Assembly: GCF_015291645.1 (NCBI RefSeq)
Contig: NZ_CP030055.1
Location: 7,086,001 to 7,150,000 of the forward strand
Direction: 5' to 3'
DNA length: 64,000 bases
From: Bradyrhizobium sp. CCBAU 53340
GTDB lineage: Bacteria > Pseudomonadota > Alphaproteobacteria > Rhizobiales > Xanthobacteraceae
The notes beneath the pieces are model-generated. The model was not told where the DNA came from. It ran no database searches and saw only the letters and a list, made by a program, of their open reading frames with translations. Below are positions 33,449 through 42,808 of this stretch, piece after piece; positions within the stretch are counted from its first letter, which is position 1, and each line of letters begins with the position of its first letter. Made by a program: the position numbers and the translations under genes.

Positions 33449-36400
33449 ATGCAAGAGAGCATCTCGTCTCCGTTCATCCGCTACCCGATCGGCACCTCGC
33501 TGCTGATGGCCGGCATCCTGTTCGTAGGCCTGGTGGCCTACCCTCTGCTGCCAGTTGCACCGCTGCCGCAGGTCGACTTCCCCACCATCCAGGTTTCCGC
33601 GTCACTTCCGGGCGGCAGCCCCGAAACCATGGCCTCCTCCGTGGCGCAGCCGCTCGAGCGCCAGCTCGCACAGATCCCCGGCATCACGCAGATGACCTCG
33701 ACGAGCTCGCTCGGCTCGGCAGCGATCACCATCCAGTTCGATCTCAACCGCCTGATTGACGCTGCCGCCAACGACGTGCAGGCTGCGATCAACGCCGCGA
33801 GCGGCCAATTGCCGAAGAACCTGCCCTCGCCGCCGACCTACCGAAAGGTCAACCCGGCTGATTCCCCGATCATGATTCTGTCGGCGACCTCGGATACGCT
33901 GCCGCTGACCACCGTCAGCGACCGCACCGACGCCCAGCTCGCGCAGCAGATCAGCCAGATTCCCGGCGTCGCCCAGGTGTTCGTCGGCGGTCAGCAGAAG
34001 CCCTCGGTGCGTATCCAGATCGACCCGGCCAAGCTGGTGGCCAAGGGATTGTCGCTGGAAGATGTTCGCAGCCAGATCGCGACCGCGACCACCGACAGCC
34101 CGAAGGGCAACATCGATGGCGCAAGCCGCGCCTACACCGTCTATGCCAACGACCAGCTGCTCGAGCCCAGCCAATGGCAGGATGTGATCATCGCCTATCG
34201 CAACGGCGCACCGTTGCGGATTCGCGACATCGGCGAAGCGGTATCGGGACCGGAGGACATGAAGACAGCGGCCTGGGCCGACGGCAAGCGCGGTGTCTTC
34301 CTGGTCATCTTCAAGCAGCCCGGTGCCAACGTCATCGAGACGGTCGACCGTATCAAGCAGAAGCTGCCGCGGCTGATCGCGGCGATCCCGCCCGCGATCA
34401 GCATCAAGACCATCAGCGACCGGACCATCACCATCCGCGCCGCGGTCGACGACGTCCAGATCACGCTCATGATCACCATCGGTCTGGTGGTGATGGTGAT
34501 CTTCATCTTCCTGCGCAGCTTCTGGGCCACGATCATCCCGAGCATCACCGTGCCGCTGGCACTGCTCGGGGCCTGCTCGCTGATGTGGGTGTTCGGCTAC
34601 TCCTTGGACAATCTGTCGCTGATGGCGCTGACCATCGCGGTCGGTTTCGTGGTCGACGACGCCATCGTGATGCTGGAAAACATCACGCGCTATGTCGAGC
34701 GCGGCGAAAATCCTGTTACCGCCGCCTACAAGGGCGCCGCCGAGATCGGCTTCACCATCGTCTCCATCAGCATCTCGCTGGTTGCCGTGCTGATCCCGCT
34801 GCTGCTGATGGGCGGCATCATCGGTCGCCTGTTCCGCGAATTCGCGGTGACGCTGTCGATGGCCATCTTCGTCTCCCTCGTGGTGTCGCTGAGCCTGACG
34901 CCTATGATGGCCTCGCGCTTCCTGCGTTCCGATCACGAGGCTCGCCACGGCCGCGTGTACCAATGGAGCGAGCGGCTGTTCGAGCGCCTGCTTGGCGCCT
35001 ATGAGCGCGGGCTCGACGTCGCGCTGCGGCACAGTCTCATCACGCTCTGCGTCTTCTTCGCCACCGTCGCACTGTCCGCCCTGCTGTTCATCCTGATCCC
35101 CAAGGGTTTCTTTCCGCAGCAGGACAACGGGTTCCTCACCGCGGTGTCGGAGATGCCCCAGGACATCTCCTTTGCCGAGATGAAACGGCGGCAGGAGGAG
35201 CTCAATGCCATCGTACAGGCCGACCCGGCCGTCGATTCCATCGCGATGTTCATCGGCGGCGGCGGCACGGCGCTGAATTCGGGACGCATGTATGTCACGC
35301 TGAAGCCGATCGGGGAGCGCAACGCCAATGCGCAACAGATCATCGCACGGCTGCGGCCGAAGCTCGCCGAGGTCGAGGGCGCACGCCTCTATATGCAGGC
35401 TTCACAGGACGTCCGGCTCGGCGGCCGCGCCACCCGTACCCAGTTCGAGTTCACGCTGCAGGACGCCAATCTTTCGGAATTGAACGCGTGGGCGCCAAAA
35501 ATCCTGACGGAGATGAAGGGACTGCCGGAGCTTCGTGACGTCGCCACCGACCAGCAGACCGAGGGCACGACGCTGCAGCTCACGATCAATCGCGACACGG
35601 CGGCACGCTATGGCATCCAGCCGCAGCTGATCGACGACACGCTCTATGACGCTTTCGGCCAGCGTCAGGTGACGCAATATTTTACGCAGACCAACAGCTA
35701 TCACGTGGTGCTCGAGATCACGCCGGCGCTGCAAGGCAGGCTCGATACGCTCGACAAGCTCTACATCAAGTCCCCGCTGACCGGTGAGGAGGTCCCGCTC
35801 TCGGTCATCTGCAGCTGGAACAACGTGCCGGTGCGGCCGCTCGCGATCGCGCATCAGAGCCAATTTCCGGCAGTGACGATCAGCTTCAACCTCGCCGAGG
35901 GCGTTGCGCTCGGACAGGCGACCGTAGCCGTGATGCGCGCAGTGAGCGAGATGGGCGCGCCGCCGACGCTGTCAATGAGCTTCCAGGGGACTGCGCAGGC
36001 GTTCCAGCAGTCGCTGGGCACGGTGCCGATGCTGATCCTTGCCGCGCTCGTCGTGGTTTATCTGGTGCTGGGGGTGCTCTACGAGAGCTACATCCACCCG
36101 CTGACCATCCTGTCGACGCTGCCGTCGGCCGGCGTCGGCGCAATCGCGATCCTGATGGTCTCAGGCTTCGATTTCAGCCTGATTGCCCTGATCGGGATCA
36201 TCCTCCTGATCGGGATCGTCAAGAAGAACGGCATCATGATGGTGGATTTCGCTATCGCCGCCGAGCGCGAGCAGCATCTGACGCCGGAGCAATCGATCCG
36301 CCAAGCCGCGCTGCTGCGTTTCCGGCCGATCATGATGACGACGATGGCGGCCCTGCTCGGCGGCGTGCCGCTGATGCTCGGTCATGGCACCGGCGCCGAG

Positions 36401-36589
36401 ATCCGCCAACCGCTCGGCTACGCCATGGTCGGTGGTCTCGTCGTGAGCCAGGCGCTGACCTTGTTCACGACGCCCGTCGTCTATCTCTACCTCGACCGCT
36501 TCTCCAACGCGCTGTCACGCTGGATGGAGAAGAAGCCGGAGGCTGGGGTGGAGGTCGAGAGCGAAGAGCAGAAGGACGCCGCGGAGTGA
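33449..36589 (+). CDS. RND efflux transporter, HAE-1 type (MdtB/MdtC-like)
   Basis: A 1046-residue inner-membrane proton-drug antiporter of normal length. Marks: SPFIRYPIGTSLLMAGILFVGLVAYPLLPVAPLPQVDFPTIQVSASLPGGSPETM at the N-terminus, two large periplasmic loops, AVGFVVDDAIVMLENI with the paired Asp for proton relay, and GIVKKNGIMMVDFAI near the C-terminus. No membrane-fusion or outer-membrane partner gene is adjacent, so it is an orphan here. It is convergent with htpG, 12 bp apart. Confidence 0.95.
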   Translation: MQESISSPFIRYPIGTSLLMAGILFVGLVAYPLLPVAPLPQVDFPTIQVSASLPGGSPETMASSVAQPLERQLAQIPGITQMTSTSSLGSAAITIQFDLNRLIDAAANDVQAAINAASGQLPKNLPSPPTYRKVNPADSPIMILSATSDTLPLTTVSDRTDAQLAQQISQIPGVAQVFVGGQQKPSVRIQIDPAKLVAKGLSLEDVRSQIATATTDSPKGNIDGASRAYTVYANDQLLEPSQWQDVIIAYRNGAPLRIRDIGEAVSGPEDMKTAAWADGKRGVFLVIFKQPGANVIETVDRIKQKLPRLIAAIPPAISIKTISDRTITIRAAVDDVQITLMITIGLVVMVIFIFLRSFWATIIPSITVPLALLGACSLMWVFGYSLDNLSLMALTIAVGFVVDDAIVMLENITRYVERGENPVTAAYKGAAEIGFTIVSISISLVAVLIPLLLMGGIIGRLFREFAVTLSMAIFVSLVVSLSLTPMMASRFLRSDHEARHGRVYQWSERLFERLLGAYERGLDVALRHSLITLCVFFATVALSALLFILIPKGFFPQQDNGFLTAVSEMPQDISFAEMKRRQEELNAIVQADPAVDSIAMFIGGGGTALNSGRMYVTLKPIGERNANAQQIIARLRPKLAEVEGARLYMQASQDVRLGGRATRTQFEFTLQDANLSELNAWAPKILTEMKGLPELRDVATDQQTEGTTLQLTINRDTAARYGIQPQLIDDTLYDAFGQRQVTQYFTQTNSYHVVLEITPALQGRLDTLDKLYIKSPLTGEEVPLSVICSWNNVPVRPLAIAHQSQFPAVTISFNLAEGVALGQATVAVMRAVSEMGAPPTLSMSFQGTAQAFQQSLGTVPMLILAALVVVYLVLGVLYESYIHPLTILSTLPSAGVGAIAILMVSGFDFSLIALIGIILLIGIVKKNGIMMVDFAIAAEREQHLTPEQSIRQAALLRFRPIMMTTMAALLGGVPLMLGHGTGAEIRQPLGYAMVGGLVVSQALTLFTTPVVYLYLDRFSNALSRWMEKKPEAGVEVESEEQKDAAE

Positions 36590-36601
36590 GCCGGGCTGGC
36601 G

Positions 36602-38473
36602 TCAGCCCAGCCCCTGCAGCACCAGCCGGTTCAGCCTTGCCGCAAACGCAGCCGGATCCTCCGGCAGCTCGCCGTCCAGAATCTGCGCCTGTTCGAGCAG
36701 GAGCAGGCTGAGGTCATCGACCGTCTTGGAGCCGGCCTGCGCCCTGGTGATCGCCGTCACCATGGGATGGCGCAGATTGATCTCCAGGATCGGCTTGGTG
36801 CGCAAGCCGCGGTTCTGCTGCGCCAGGATGCGCTCGAGCTCGCGGCTCGGGCCCTGGCTGTCGGCGACGAGACAGGAGGCGGAACTGGTCAGGCGGGTCG
36901 AGGCCTTGACGTCGCTGACGCGCTCGCCGAGCGCTGCCTTGATCACCGCGATGGTGGCGGCCTCGTCCGCTGCGGGCTCGTCCTTCTTCTCGTCCTTCTC
37001 ATCGACACGCGGGATCAGGTCGAGATTGAGGTCGCCCTGGCTCAGCGACTTCAGCGGCTTGCCCTCGAACTCCGATGGCATCGAAGTCCAGAACGCATCG
37101 ACGGGATCGGACAACAGCAGCACCTCGATGCCGCGCGCGGCTGCGGCTTCCAGCCGCGGACTGGACTTCAGCCGCTCGATGCTGTCGCCGACGAGATAAT
37201 AGATCTCGGTCTGGTTCGGCTTGAAATCGGCGACGACGTCCTTGAGCGCGCGCTTCTCGCCGGTCGTGGTGGTGAAGCGCGACAGCGTGAGCAGCTTTTC
37301 GCGGCGCTCGAAATCCTCGTAAATGCCCTCTTTCAGCACCGCGCCGAAGGCATCCCAGATCTTGGCAAAATTCTCCGCATCCTTCTCGGCGAGGCTTTCG
37401 AGCTCGTTGACGACGCGTGTCGCCACCGCCTTGCGGATCTGCGCCAGCTGCGGGTTGTTCTGGAGCATCTCGCGCGAGATGTTGAGCGGAAGATCCTCGC
37501 TGTCGACGACGCCGCGGATGAAGCGCAGATATCCCGGCAGCAGGTCGGCATCATCGGTGATGAAGACGCGACGGACGTAGAGCTTGACGCGGCCCTTGCG
37601 GTTCGGCTCGAACAAATCGAACGGCTTTGTCGAGGGCGCAAACAGCAGCACCGCATAGGAGTATCGCCCCTCCGCACGATAGTGCAACGTCATTGCGGGA
37701 TCGTCAAAGGCGGACGCAATCTGCTGATAGGCCTTCTTGTAGTCTTCCGTCGAAAGCTCGGATTTCGAGCGCTGCCACAGCGCGCTCGCCGAGTTGATCT
37801 GGCGCGGCTCGCCTTCTTCCGGCACCAGTTCGATGGGAAACAGGATGTTGTCGGAATAGGCGCCGACGATGCGTTCGATCTCGTAAGTCTCGAGATATTT
37901 TTTCGCGTCGTCCTTCAAGTGCAGGACGATCTCGGTGCCGCGCACGACGCGCGAGGCTTCCTCATCGCTGGCGCGCGCGATCTCGAAGCCGGAGCCGCCC
38001 GATGACGTCCAGGTCCAGACGTCGCTCTCGCCGGCGCGGCGGCTGCCGACCACGATCTTCTCGGCGACCATGAAGGCGGAATAGAAACCAACGCCGAACT
38101 GGCCGATCAGGCCGAGGCCGTCCTTGGCCTCCTTCAGCTTCGAGACGAAGGCCTTGGTGCCGGAGCGGGCGATGGTGCCGAGATGGTCGATCAGCTCCTG
38201 CCGCTCCATGCCGATGCCGTTGTCGGCGATCGTGAGCGTTCCGGCCGCCTTGTTCGGGATGATGCGGATCTTGAGCGCGTCGCCCTCGCCCAGCAGGTCC
38301 GGATTGGCGATCGCCTCGTAGCGCAACTTGTCGCAGGCATCCGAGGCGTTGGAGACGAGCTCGCGCAGGAAAATGTCGGTCTCCGAATAGACCGAATGCA
38401 CCATCAGGTGCAAAAGCTCGGAAACCTCGGCCTGGAAAGGCTGCGTATGCGTGGCCGTATCGGACGTCGTCAT
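36602..38473 (-). CDS. htpG: Chaperone HtpG (Hsp90)
   Basis: A 623-residue Hsp90. The ATPase domain has [58 protein letters not shown] and SGTKAF. The middle domain has [11 protein letters not shown] and the ISREMLQ(N) region; the C-terminal domain ends near [10 protein letters not shown]. Length is normal. It is preceded by a 12-bp-stem hairpin of the neighbouring gene. Confidence 0.97.
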   Translation of the reverse strand: MTTSDTATHTQPFQAEVSELLHLMVHSVYSETDIFLRELVSNASDACDKLRYEAIANPDLLGEGDALKIRIIPNKAAGTLTIADNGIGMERQELIDHLGTIARSGTKAFVSKLKEAKDGLGLIGQFGVGFYSAFMVAEKIVVGSRRAGESDVWTWTSSGGSGFEIARASDEEASRVVRGTEIVLHLKDDAKKYLETYEIERIVGAYSDNILFPIELVPEEGEPRQINSASALWQRSKSELSTEDYKKAYQQIASAFDDPAMTLHYRAEGRYSYAVLLFAPSTKPFDLFEPNRKGRVKLYVRRVFITDDADLLPGYLRFIRGVVDSEDLPLNISREMLQNNPQLAQIRKAVATRVVNELESLAEKDAENFAKIWDAFGAVLKEGIYEDFERREKLLTLSRFTTTTGEKRALKDVVADFKPNQTEIYYLVGDSIERLKSSPRLEAAAARGIEVLLLSDPVDAFWTSMPSEFEGKPLKSLSQGDLNLDLIPRVDEKDEKKDEPAADEAATIAVIKAALGERVSDVKASTRLTSSASCLVADSQGPSRELERILAQQNRGLRTKPILEINLRHPMVTAITRAQAGSKTVDDLSLLLLEQAQILDGELPEDPAAFAARLNRLVLQGLG

Positions 38474-38543
38474 GCGTTTACCCGGTCAATCGGAAATGGA
38501 GAAAGCCGGGATATAACGCGGTGGGACAGGGGATCAAGTGGAC

Positions 38544-38582
38544 GTGCAAAACCGCCCTCCCAAAAGGAGCGCGGTTTTGCAC
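38544..38582. terminator. 12-bp-stem hairpin between htpG and the next minus-strand gene
   Basis: GTGCAAAACCGC and GCGGTTTTGCAC form a perfect 12-bp stem with a 15-nt loop. It is 15 bp after the stop of the upstream minus-strand gene. Without a T-run it is at best a weak terminator. Confidence 0.6.
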
Positions 38583-38597
38583 GGGGGCCGACGCGGA

Positions 38598-39029
38598 TCA
38601 GGTCACGCAGCGGCCGGGTTGGAGCAGTTTGGCGACCTCGGTCAGGGAACTGACCATCGGCTCGCAGGCGATCGTCGGCTTGCGGCCAGGCTTCAGCATC
38701 GAGGGGGCGGGCTTGGCGTTGCCGGTCTCGATGACCGCGGGGACGCGGAGCAGCACCGACGTGTCGGGCAGGTCGTTCAGCCGCATCGAGACGGTGCGGG
38801 TGGGAACCGCCGCCGGCTTCAGGTCGGCGAGCCGGTCGGACTTACCGGTGCGGTTGACGTTGTGACCTGGCAGGTTGCGACCTGAGGTTCGGCCCGGCTG
38901 GTCGGCGACCGCCTCCCAGCGGTCGGCCAGATCATGGCCGGAAGCCAGTTGCACGGCGCCCACCTGAACGGCACCAAGCGTCGCGGCGATGGCGACGGCA
39001 CCAAGAAAAACCTTTTGAATCTGTGACAT
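38598..39029 (-). CDS. Hypothetical secreted protein
   Basis: A 143-residue protein with an N-terminal signal-like segment (IQKVFLGAVAIAATLGAVQVGAVQLA). The C-terminal part has TRTVSMRLNDLPDTSVLLRVP and CEPMVSSLTEVAKLLQPGRCVT with two Cys. No family is recognised. Start at 39029 follows GAGGGACCGACAGCC. Confidence 0.65.
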   Translation of the reverse strand: MSQIQKVFLGAVAIAATLGAVQVGAVQLASGHDLADRWEAVADQPGRTSGRNLPGHNVNRTGKSDRLADLKPAAVPTRTVSMRLNDLPDTSVLLRVPAVIETGNAKPAPSMLKPGRKPTIACEPMVSSLTEVAKLLQPGRCVT

Positions 39030-39232
39030 GGCTGTCGGTCCCTCGCCCCATGGCGATCGCGGGAACAACGCGAGGGAAGGATCGGAGTTTCCCAGGCGTT
39101 AAGATCACTTAACCGTGTGCGAAAAAAAGCACCGCCTCAGAAAAATTTTGCAACCGCCTGGAACGACTCCCGCAGATGGGAGTCGTCTCAACAGCCGGCT
39201 ATTCCCCCCTGCCCCATAAGCCGGCGACGTAG

Positions 39233-39270
39233 GGCGCGACTGTGGTGATGCCAGTCGCGCCTTACTTTTA
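39233..39270 (+). terminator. Hairpin with T-rich tail
   Basis: GGCGCGACTG and CAGTCGCGCC flank a 9-nt loop, followed by TTACTTTTAT on the plus strand. The minus-strand gene at 39300 ends close by, so its role for either strand is uncertain. Confidence 0.5.
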
Positions 39271-39299
39271 TCTGGGGCCAGCCTGTGACCCGAACCGAA

Positions 39300-40154
39300 C
39301 TATGGGGTCTTCCCCGCTGAAGACGATTCAGGCCGCCTGAGATCCGCCGGAGGATAATTCGGCGCGAGCAGGCAATCCTGCATCCAGGGTTCATCATAAC
39401 CAGCCGGGCCATCGGGGTCATATTTCCAGAGGCTGCCGGCGCGCGGCGGAGCGAGATCGCCGGCCGATATCTGAGGGTTCGTGTCCCAGTGAGCGGCCGC
39501 CCCGATGTCGGGTTCTGGGCAGCTATGCCCCGCATAGCCTGTATAACAACTCGCGACTGGCTTGGGTTCGCCATTCGTCACAACGCTGACGAGCCGTCGC
39601 TCGGTCGTATGCCCGCTGGTCCACTCCTCTCCGACGCTACAGACTCGGTCCTTGTGCTGGCGATGCGTGGCGATCCAGCAAGCATACTCCCAATGACCAT
39701 AGCGCGGAGGCATGAAATCGCAGGGACCTTCATAGCCTGCGAACGGTCCACCGCCGTCCTTGGACGCGACTTTCCGCTGTAGCTCCATCGTGCGGATCGG
39801 TGCGTTGCCTTTCAAGAAACCGAGACGATCCTTCGTGACCTTCAGCAACACCTTGCGATCGTCGGGTTCTTCGTCTTGCTCTCCATCAATCCTCGGGACG
39901 CCGCGCGACCGCGCCTCGATCCATCGTCGTTGGCTGCGGATGAGAGCTTCGTGGAAGTCCGGGTCCGTGGTCCGACGCAGCAACGCGAAATAGGCGGCGC
40001 TCATCTCCTCGTCGGCCTGCTTCGCCTCTGGAAAAGCACAAATGAGCTTGTCCGCCTTCAGCGAGGCCTTGGCACAGTCCAGCGCATACAGAGGGGACGA
40101 AGAAACGACAGCGCAGGCGACCAAAGCCAGAGCGGAAACGAATGTCATGGCCAT
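39300..40154 (-). CDS. Exported protein with LprI-like (DUF1311) N-terminal domain
   Basis: About 284 residues with a signal peptide (ending PLYA). Residues after it, LDCAKASLKADKLICAFPEAKQADEEMSAAYFALLRRTTDPDFHEALIRSQRRWIEARSRG, match the DUF1311/LprI lysozyme-inhibitor-type pattern. The remaining 190 residues, with several Cys, Trp and Tyr, are not recognised. The ATG at 40154 is 7 bp after the upstream gene; 40148 is the alternative. Confidence 0.75.
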   Translation of the reverse strand: MAMTFVSALALVACAVVSSSPLYALDCAKASLKADKLICAFPEAKQADEEMSAAYFALLRRTTDPDFHEALIRSQRRWIEARSRGVPRIDGEQDEEPDDRKVLLKVTKDRLGFLKGNAPIRTMELQRKVASKDGGGPFAGYEGPCDFMPPRYGHWEYACWIATHRQHKDRVCSVGEEWTSGHTTERRLVSVVTNGEPKPVASCYTGYAGHSCPEPDIGAAAHWDTNPQISAGDLAPPRAGSLWKYDPDGPAGYDEPWMQDCLLAPNYPPADLRRPESSSAGKTP

Positions 40155-40161
40155 CCGCGGC

Positions 40162-40761
40162 TCACTTCGTCTTCCCCGCCAGCCAGTCCCGCCCCTCGCC
40201 ATAGAGCTTCTCGACCTCGGGGCCGATGAGGCCGGGCATGTCGCGCTTGACCTTGTAGCCGATCAGCTCCTGCATGTAGGCGAGGTGGCGGTAGCCTTCG
40301 GGGAGCGCGGCGAGCACTTTTTGATCGAGTTGAAGCATCGCGGCGGGGTTGACCGGGTCGATCCGGTCCTTCTCGTAAATCGGTTGGCGGCGGACGATGC
40401 CCCACTGGCCCTTTCGCTTCTCCAGGAAATCGTAGAAGCGGCCGGTGCAGACGACATCGCAGAGCACGTCGTGCACCAAGGCACGCTGCGAGATCGTCAT
40501 CTTGGTCTGCGCAATGGCCCGCTCGCCCGACAGGTCGATGCTGGTACCACCGAGGAAATGCAGGATGCGCACGCCCTTGGCAAAGCCCTCCTGGCTGACC
40601 CGCATGAACTCCCGCGCCGGCCCCTGAAACCAGGTGGCGGACATCCAGCCCTCTTCGTGCCAGACGGCGGCAAATCGCTCCCAATCGCCGGCATCGCGCC
40701 ACACCGCCCAATTCTCGACGAGGTCGCGGATGGCGAGGCGATCGAGAAGTTGCTGATCCAT
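40162..40761 (-). CDS. NTF2-like / SnoaL-type protein
   Basis: A 199-residue protein with LAIRDLVENWAVWRDAGDWERFAAVWHEEGWMSATWFQGPAREFM, the helix-then-sheet pattern of NTF2/SnoaL-like folds. Downstream are MTISQRALVHDVLCDVVCTGRFYDFLEKRKGQWGIVRRQPIYEKDRIDPV and a C-terminal helical extension. Such proteins are hydrolases, isomerases or ring-dioxygenase small subunits. Ligand unknown. It precedes the LprI-like gene by 7 bp. Confidence 0.78.
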   Translation of the reverse strand: MDQQLLDRLAIRDLVENWAVWRDAGDWERFAAVWHEEGWMSATWFQGPAREFMRVSQEGFAKGVRILHFLGGTSIDLSGERAIAQTKMTISQRALVHDVLCDVVCTGRFYDFLEKRKGQWGIVRRQPIYEKDRIDPVNPAAMLQLDQKVLAALPEGYRHLAYMQELIGYKVKRDMPGLIGPEVEKLYGEGRDWLAGKTK

Positions 40762-40933
40762 GGGCGCGTCTCCAATTCAGTGCAATAAGCGAGGTATGAG
40801 CGGCGAACGCGACGCTCGTCAAGCAGACGCGAAAAATCCGGCGCGCCTCGCAGCACGCCGGATTGGATCGTCTTTGCCAGATGGACCGCGGCCTCTTAGG
40901 CCGCAGCCGCCTTGTTATGACGCGGCCACCGTC

Positions 40934-41740
40934 TTATGCCGCCGGCGCCTTTGGCGTGCGGTTGCGCGAGTTGCGCTGGAAGAACAGCGCCTGGCTCGCC
41001 ACCGCCGACACCATCGCGGGCTGGAACGGCTTCGAGATCAGGAAGGCCGGCTCCGGGCGTTCGCCGGTGAGGAAACGCTCGGGATAGGCGGTGATGAACA
41101 CGACAGGAACCTCGAAGGTGCGGAGCAGCTCGTTGACCGCATCGAGGCCCGACGAGCCGTCGGCGAGCTGGATGTCGGCGAGGATGAGGCCGGGCCGCTT
41201 GTTCTTGGCCAGCGCCACCGCGTCGGCATGGGTGCGCGCGACGCCCACGACATTGTGACCGAGATTCTTCACCAGGCTCTCGAGGTCCATGGCGATGAAG
41301 GTCTCGTCCTCGATGATCAGGACGTCGGTTGCGATCTCCGCCGCCATCTCGCGGCCGGCAGCATCGGCCAGGCGCCGCGTCTCGGCGACATCGGTTGCGA
41401 GGATGTAGGCGACTTCCTCCTCCGAGAATCCTTCGAGCGAGAGCAACAGGAAGGCCTGCCGCGGCAGCGGCGTGATGTTGGACAGTCGCCGCTCCGGCGG
41501 CATCGGCAGCGTCGCCACCTCGGCATCGTCATTCACGGAGACGGAATTCCAGATCTGGGTGAACAGCCGAAACAGGCCGGCCCGCGGCCCATGGGTCTCG
41601 TCGAGCACGCTGGGATCCCCGAGCATGGCTTCCAACATGGCTGCGACATAGGCGTCGCCGGAGGCCTGGCTGCCCGTCAGGGCGCGCGCATACCGGCGCA
41701 ACAGCGGCAAGTGTTCAGCAACGAGCTGTGAACGGGACAT
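40934..41740 (-). CDS. phyR: General stress response regulator PhyR
   Basis: A 268-residue protein with an N-terminal sigma-like domain (about 1-130: LLRRYARALTGSQASGDAYV..., PRQAFLLLSLEGFSEEEVAYIL) and a C-terminal receiver domain. Phosphoacceptor Asp189 is in GLILADIQLADG, and the conserved Lys237 in FLISKPFQP. When phosphorylated PhyR binds NepR and frees EcfG. The start at 41740 follows GGAGTGGGG. It is divergent from nepR-ecfG, the standard arrangement in Bradyrhizobium. Confidence 0.96.
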   Translation of the reverse strand: MSRSQLVAEHLPLLRRYARALTGSQASGDAYVAAMLEAMLGDPSVLDETHGPRAGLFRLFTQIWNSVSVNDDAEVATLPMPPERRLSNITPLPRQAFLLLSLEGFSEEEVAYILATDVAETRRLADAAGREMAAEIATDVLIIEDETFIAMDLESLVKNLGHNVVGVARTHADAVALAKNKRPGLILADIQLADGSSGLDAVNELLRTFEVPVVFITAYPERFLTGERPEPAFLISKPFQPAMVSAVASQALFFQRNSRNRTPKAPAA

Positions 41741-41782
41741 CCCCACTCCATTCATCATCGGACCAACCTTGCAGAACCAGGC

Positions 41783-41806
41783 AACGTGAGGGGAGGCCCG
41801 GGTTCC
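41783..41806 (-). promoter_or_regulatory. Candidate EcfG-type promoter of phyR
   Basis: On the minus strand GGAAC (41806-41802) and CGTT (41786-41783) are 15 bp apart, close to the sigma-EcfG consensus. It is about 45 bp before the phyR start, fitting autoregulation. Confidence 0.55.
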
Positions 41807-41821
41807 CCTGCTGTAGCAGAC

Positions 41822-41846
41822 TACGCCCCAGGACAAGAAAAGTTCC
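41822..41846 (-). promoter_or_regulatory. Second EcfG-type promoter candidate for phyR
   Basis: On the minus strand GGAAC and CGTA are separated by 16 bp. The -10 differs by one base from CGTT, so it is a weaker candidate. Confidence 0.3.
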
Positions 41847-41950
41847 GCAGAGGTGGGAACTTTTTATCGAACCTGGAATTGTGCCTATCCAGGGAACGGC
41901 TCCCGGTTGAGAAAATTTCTCTATTTTGCAGTCACTTAACTCGGGGAAAC

Positions 41951-42196
41951 GTGGAACAGGTCATGAAAGATCTCAAGTCTCAAGCCAGCAAAAGCACGAC
42001 CCCCGGCAAGGGAGGGCTCACACCGGAGATCCAATCCCGGATTGGGCACCAATTGCGCGCCATGTACGACGACGTCGTACGGCAAGGGGTTCCGGACCGG
42101 TTCGCGGAGCTCATCAAAAAGCTTGATGCGCCGGGAGGCGGGTCCCAAAACGAGAATGGAGCTGGGGGCTCCAACGACAACCATGGGAGGGATTAA
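41951..42196 (+). CDS. nepR: Anti-sigma factor NepR
   Basis: About 81 residues. The two-helix core is LTPEIQSRIGHQLRAMYDDVVRQGVPDRFAELIKKLD, the part that holds EcfG or PhyR, followed by a disordered Gly/Asn tail. It inhibits EcfG in unstressed cells. The GTG at 41951 has GGGG upstream; the ATG at 41963 is an alternative. The stop shares its last A with the ecfG start (TAATG). Confidence 0.92.
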   Translation: MEQVMKDLKSQASKSTTPGKGGLTPEIQSRIGHQLRAMYDDVVRQGVPDRFAELIKKLDAPGGGSQNENGAGGSNDNHGRD

Positions 42197-42744
42197 TGCC
42201 TCTCACGAACTCCCTGCGTGACGACATCCTCGCGGCCGTGCCGAGCCTGCGCGCGTTTGCGATCTCGCTCAGCGGCAATGCGGACCGCGCCGACGATTTG
42301 GTGCAAGAGACGCTGCTCCGCGCGCTCGCCAACATCGATTCGTTCCAGCCTGGCTCCAACCTGCCGGCATGGCTGTTCACGATCCTGCGCAACCTGTTCC
42401 GCTCCGACTATCGCAAGCGGCGGCGCGAGGTCGAGGACGCCGAGGGCAACTATGCCAAAACACTGAAGACGCAGCCCTCGCAGAACGCCCATCTTGAATT
42501 CGAGGAGTTTCGCTCCGCGCTCGACAAGCTTCCGCAGGACCAGCGCGAAGCCTTGATCCTGGTCGGGGCCTCCGGCTTCTCCTATGAAGATGCGGCCTCG
42601 ATCTGCGGCTGCGCGGTCGGCACCATCAAGAGCCGCGTCAATCGCGCCCGCTCCAAGCTCGCCGCGCTGCTCTATGTCGACGGCGCCGAGGACTTCGGCC
42701 CCGATGAGACCGTGCGCGCCGTGATCGGCGGCAGCGGCGGATAG
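42196..42744 (+). CDS. ecfG: ECF sigma factor EcfG
   Basis: A 182-residue ECF sigma factor. Region 2: SGNADRADDLVQETLLRALANIDSFQPGSNLPAWLFTILRNLFRSDYRKRRRE. Region 4: LDKLPQDQREALILVGASGFSYEDAASICGCAVGTIKSRVNRARSKLAALL. It drives the general stress regulon. Translational coupling to NepR via TAATG fits its stoichiometric control. Confidence 0.96.
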   Translation: MPLTNSLRDDILAAVPSLRAFAISLSGNADRADDLVQETLLRALANIDSFQPGSNLPAWLFTILRNLFRSDYRKRRREVEDAEGNYAKTLKTQPSQNAHLEFEEFRSALDKLPQDQREALILVGASGFSYEDAASICGCAVGTIKSRVNRARSKLAALLYVDGAEDFGPDETVRAVIGGSGG

Positions 42745-42808
42745 CGCGTCAATCGACCCGGACGATGTGAAGGCGGCCGTTTACGCGGCCGTCCTTTCAC
42801 ATGTCTGA

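Noticed and set aside
33602..35335. 577-residue minus-strand frame inside the RND gene
   Set aside because: Antisense shadow rich in His/Arg/Asp, with no domain pattern.
41861..41950. EcfG promoter before nepR
   Set aside because: GGAAC occurs at 41856 and 41893, but no CGTT follows at the right distance.
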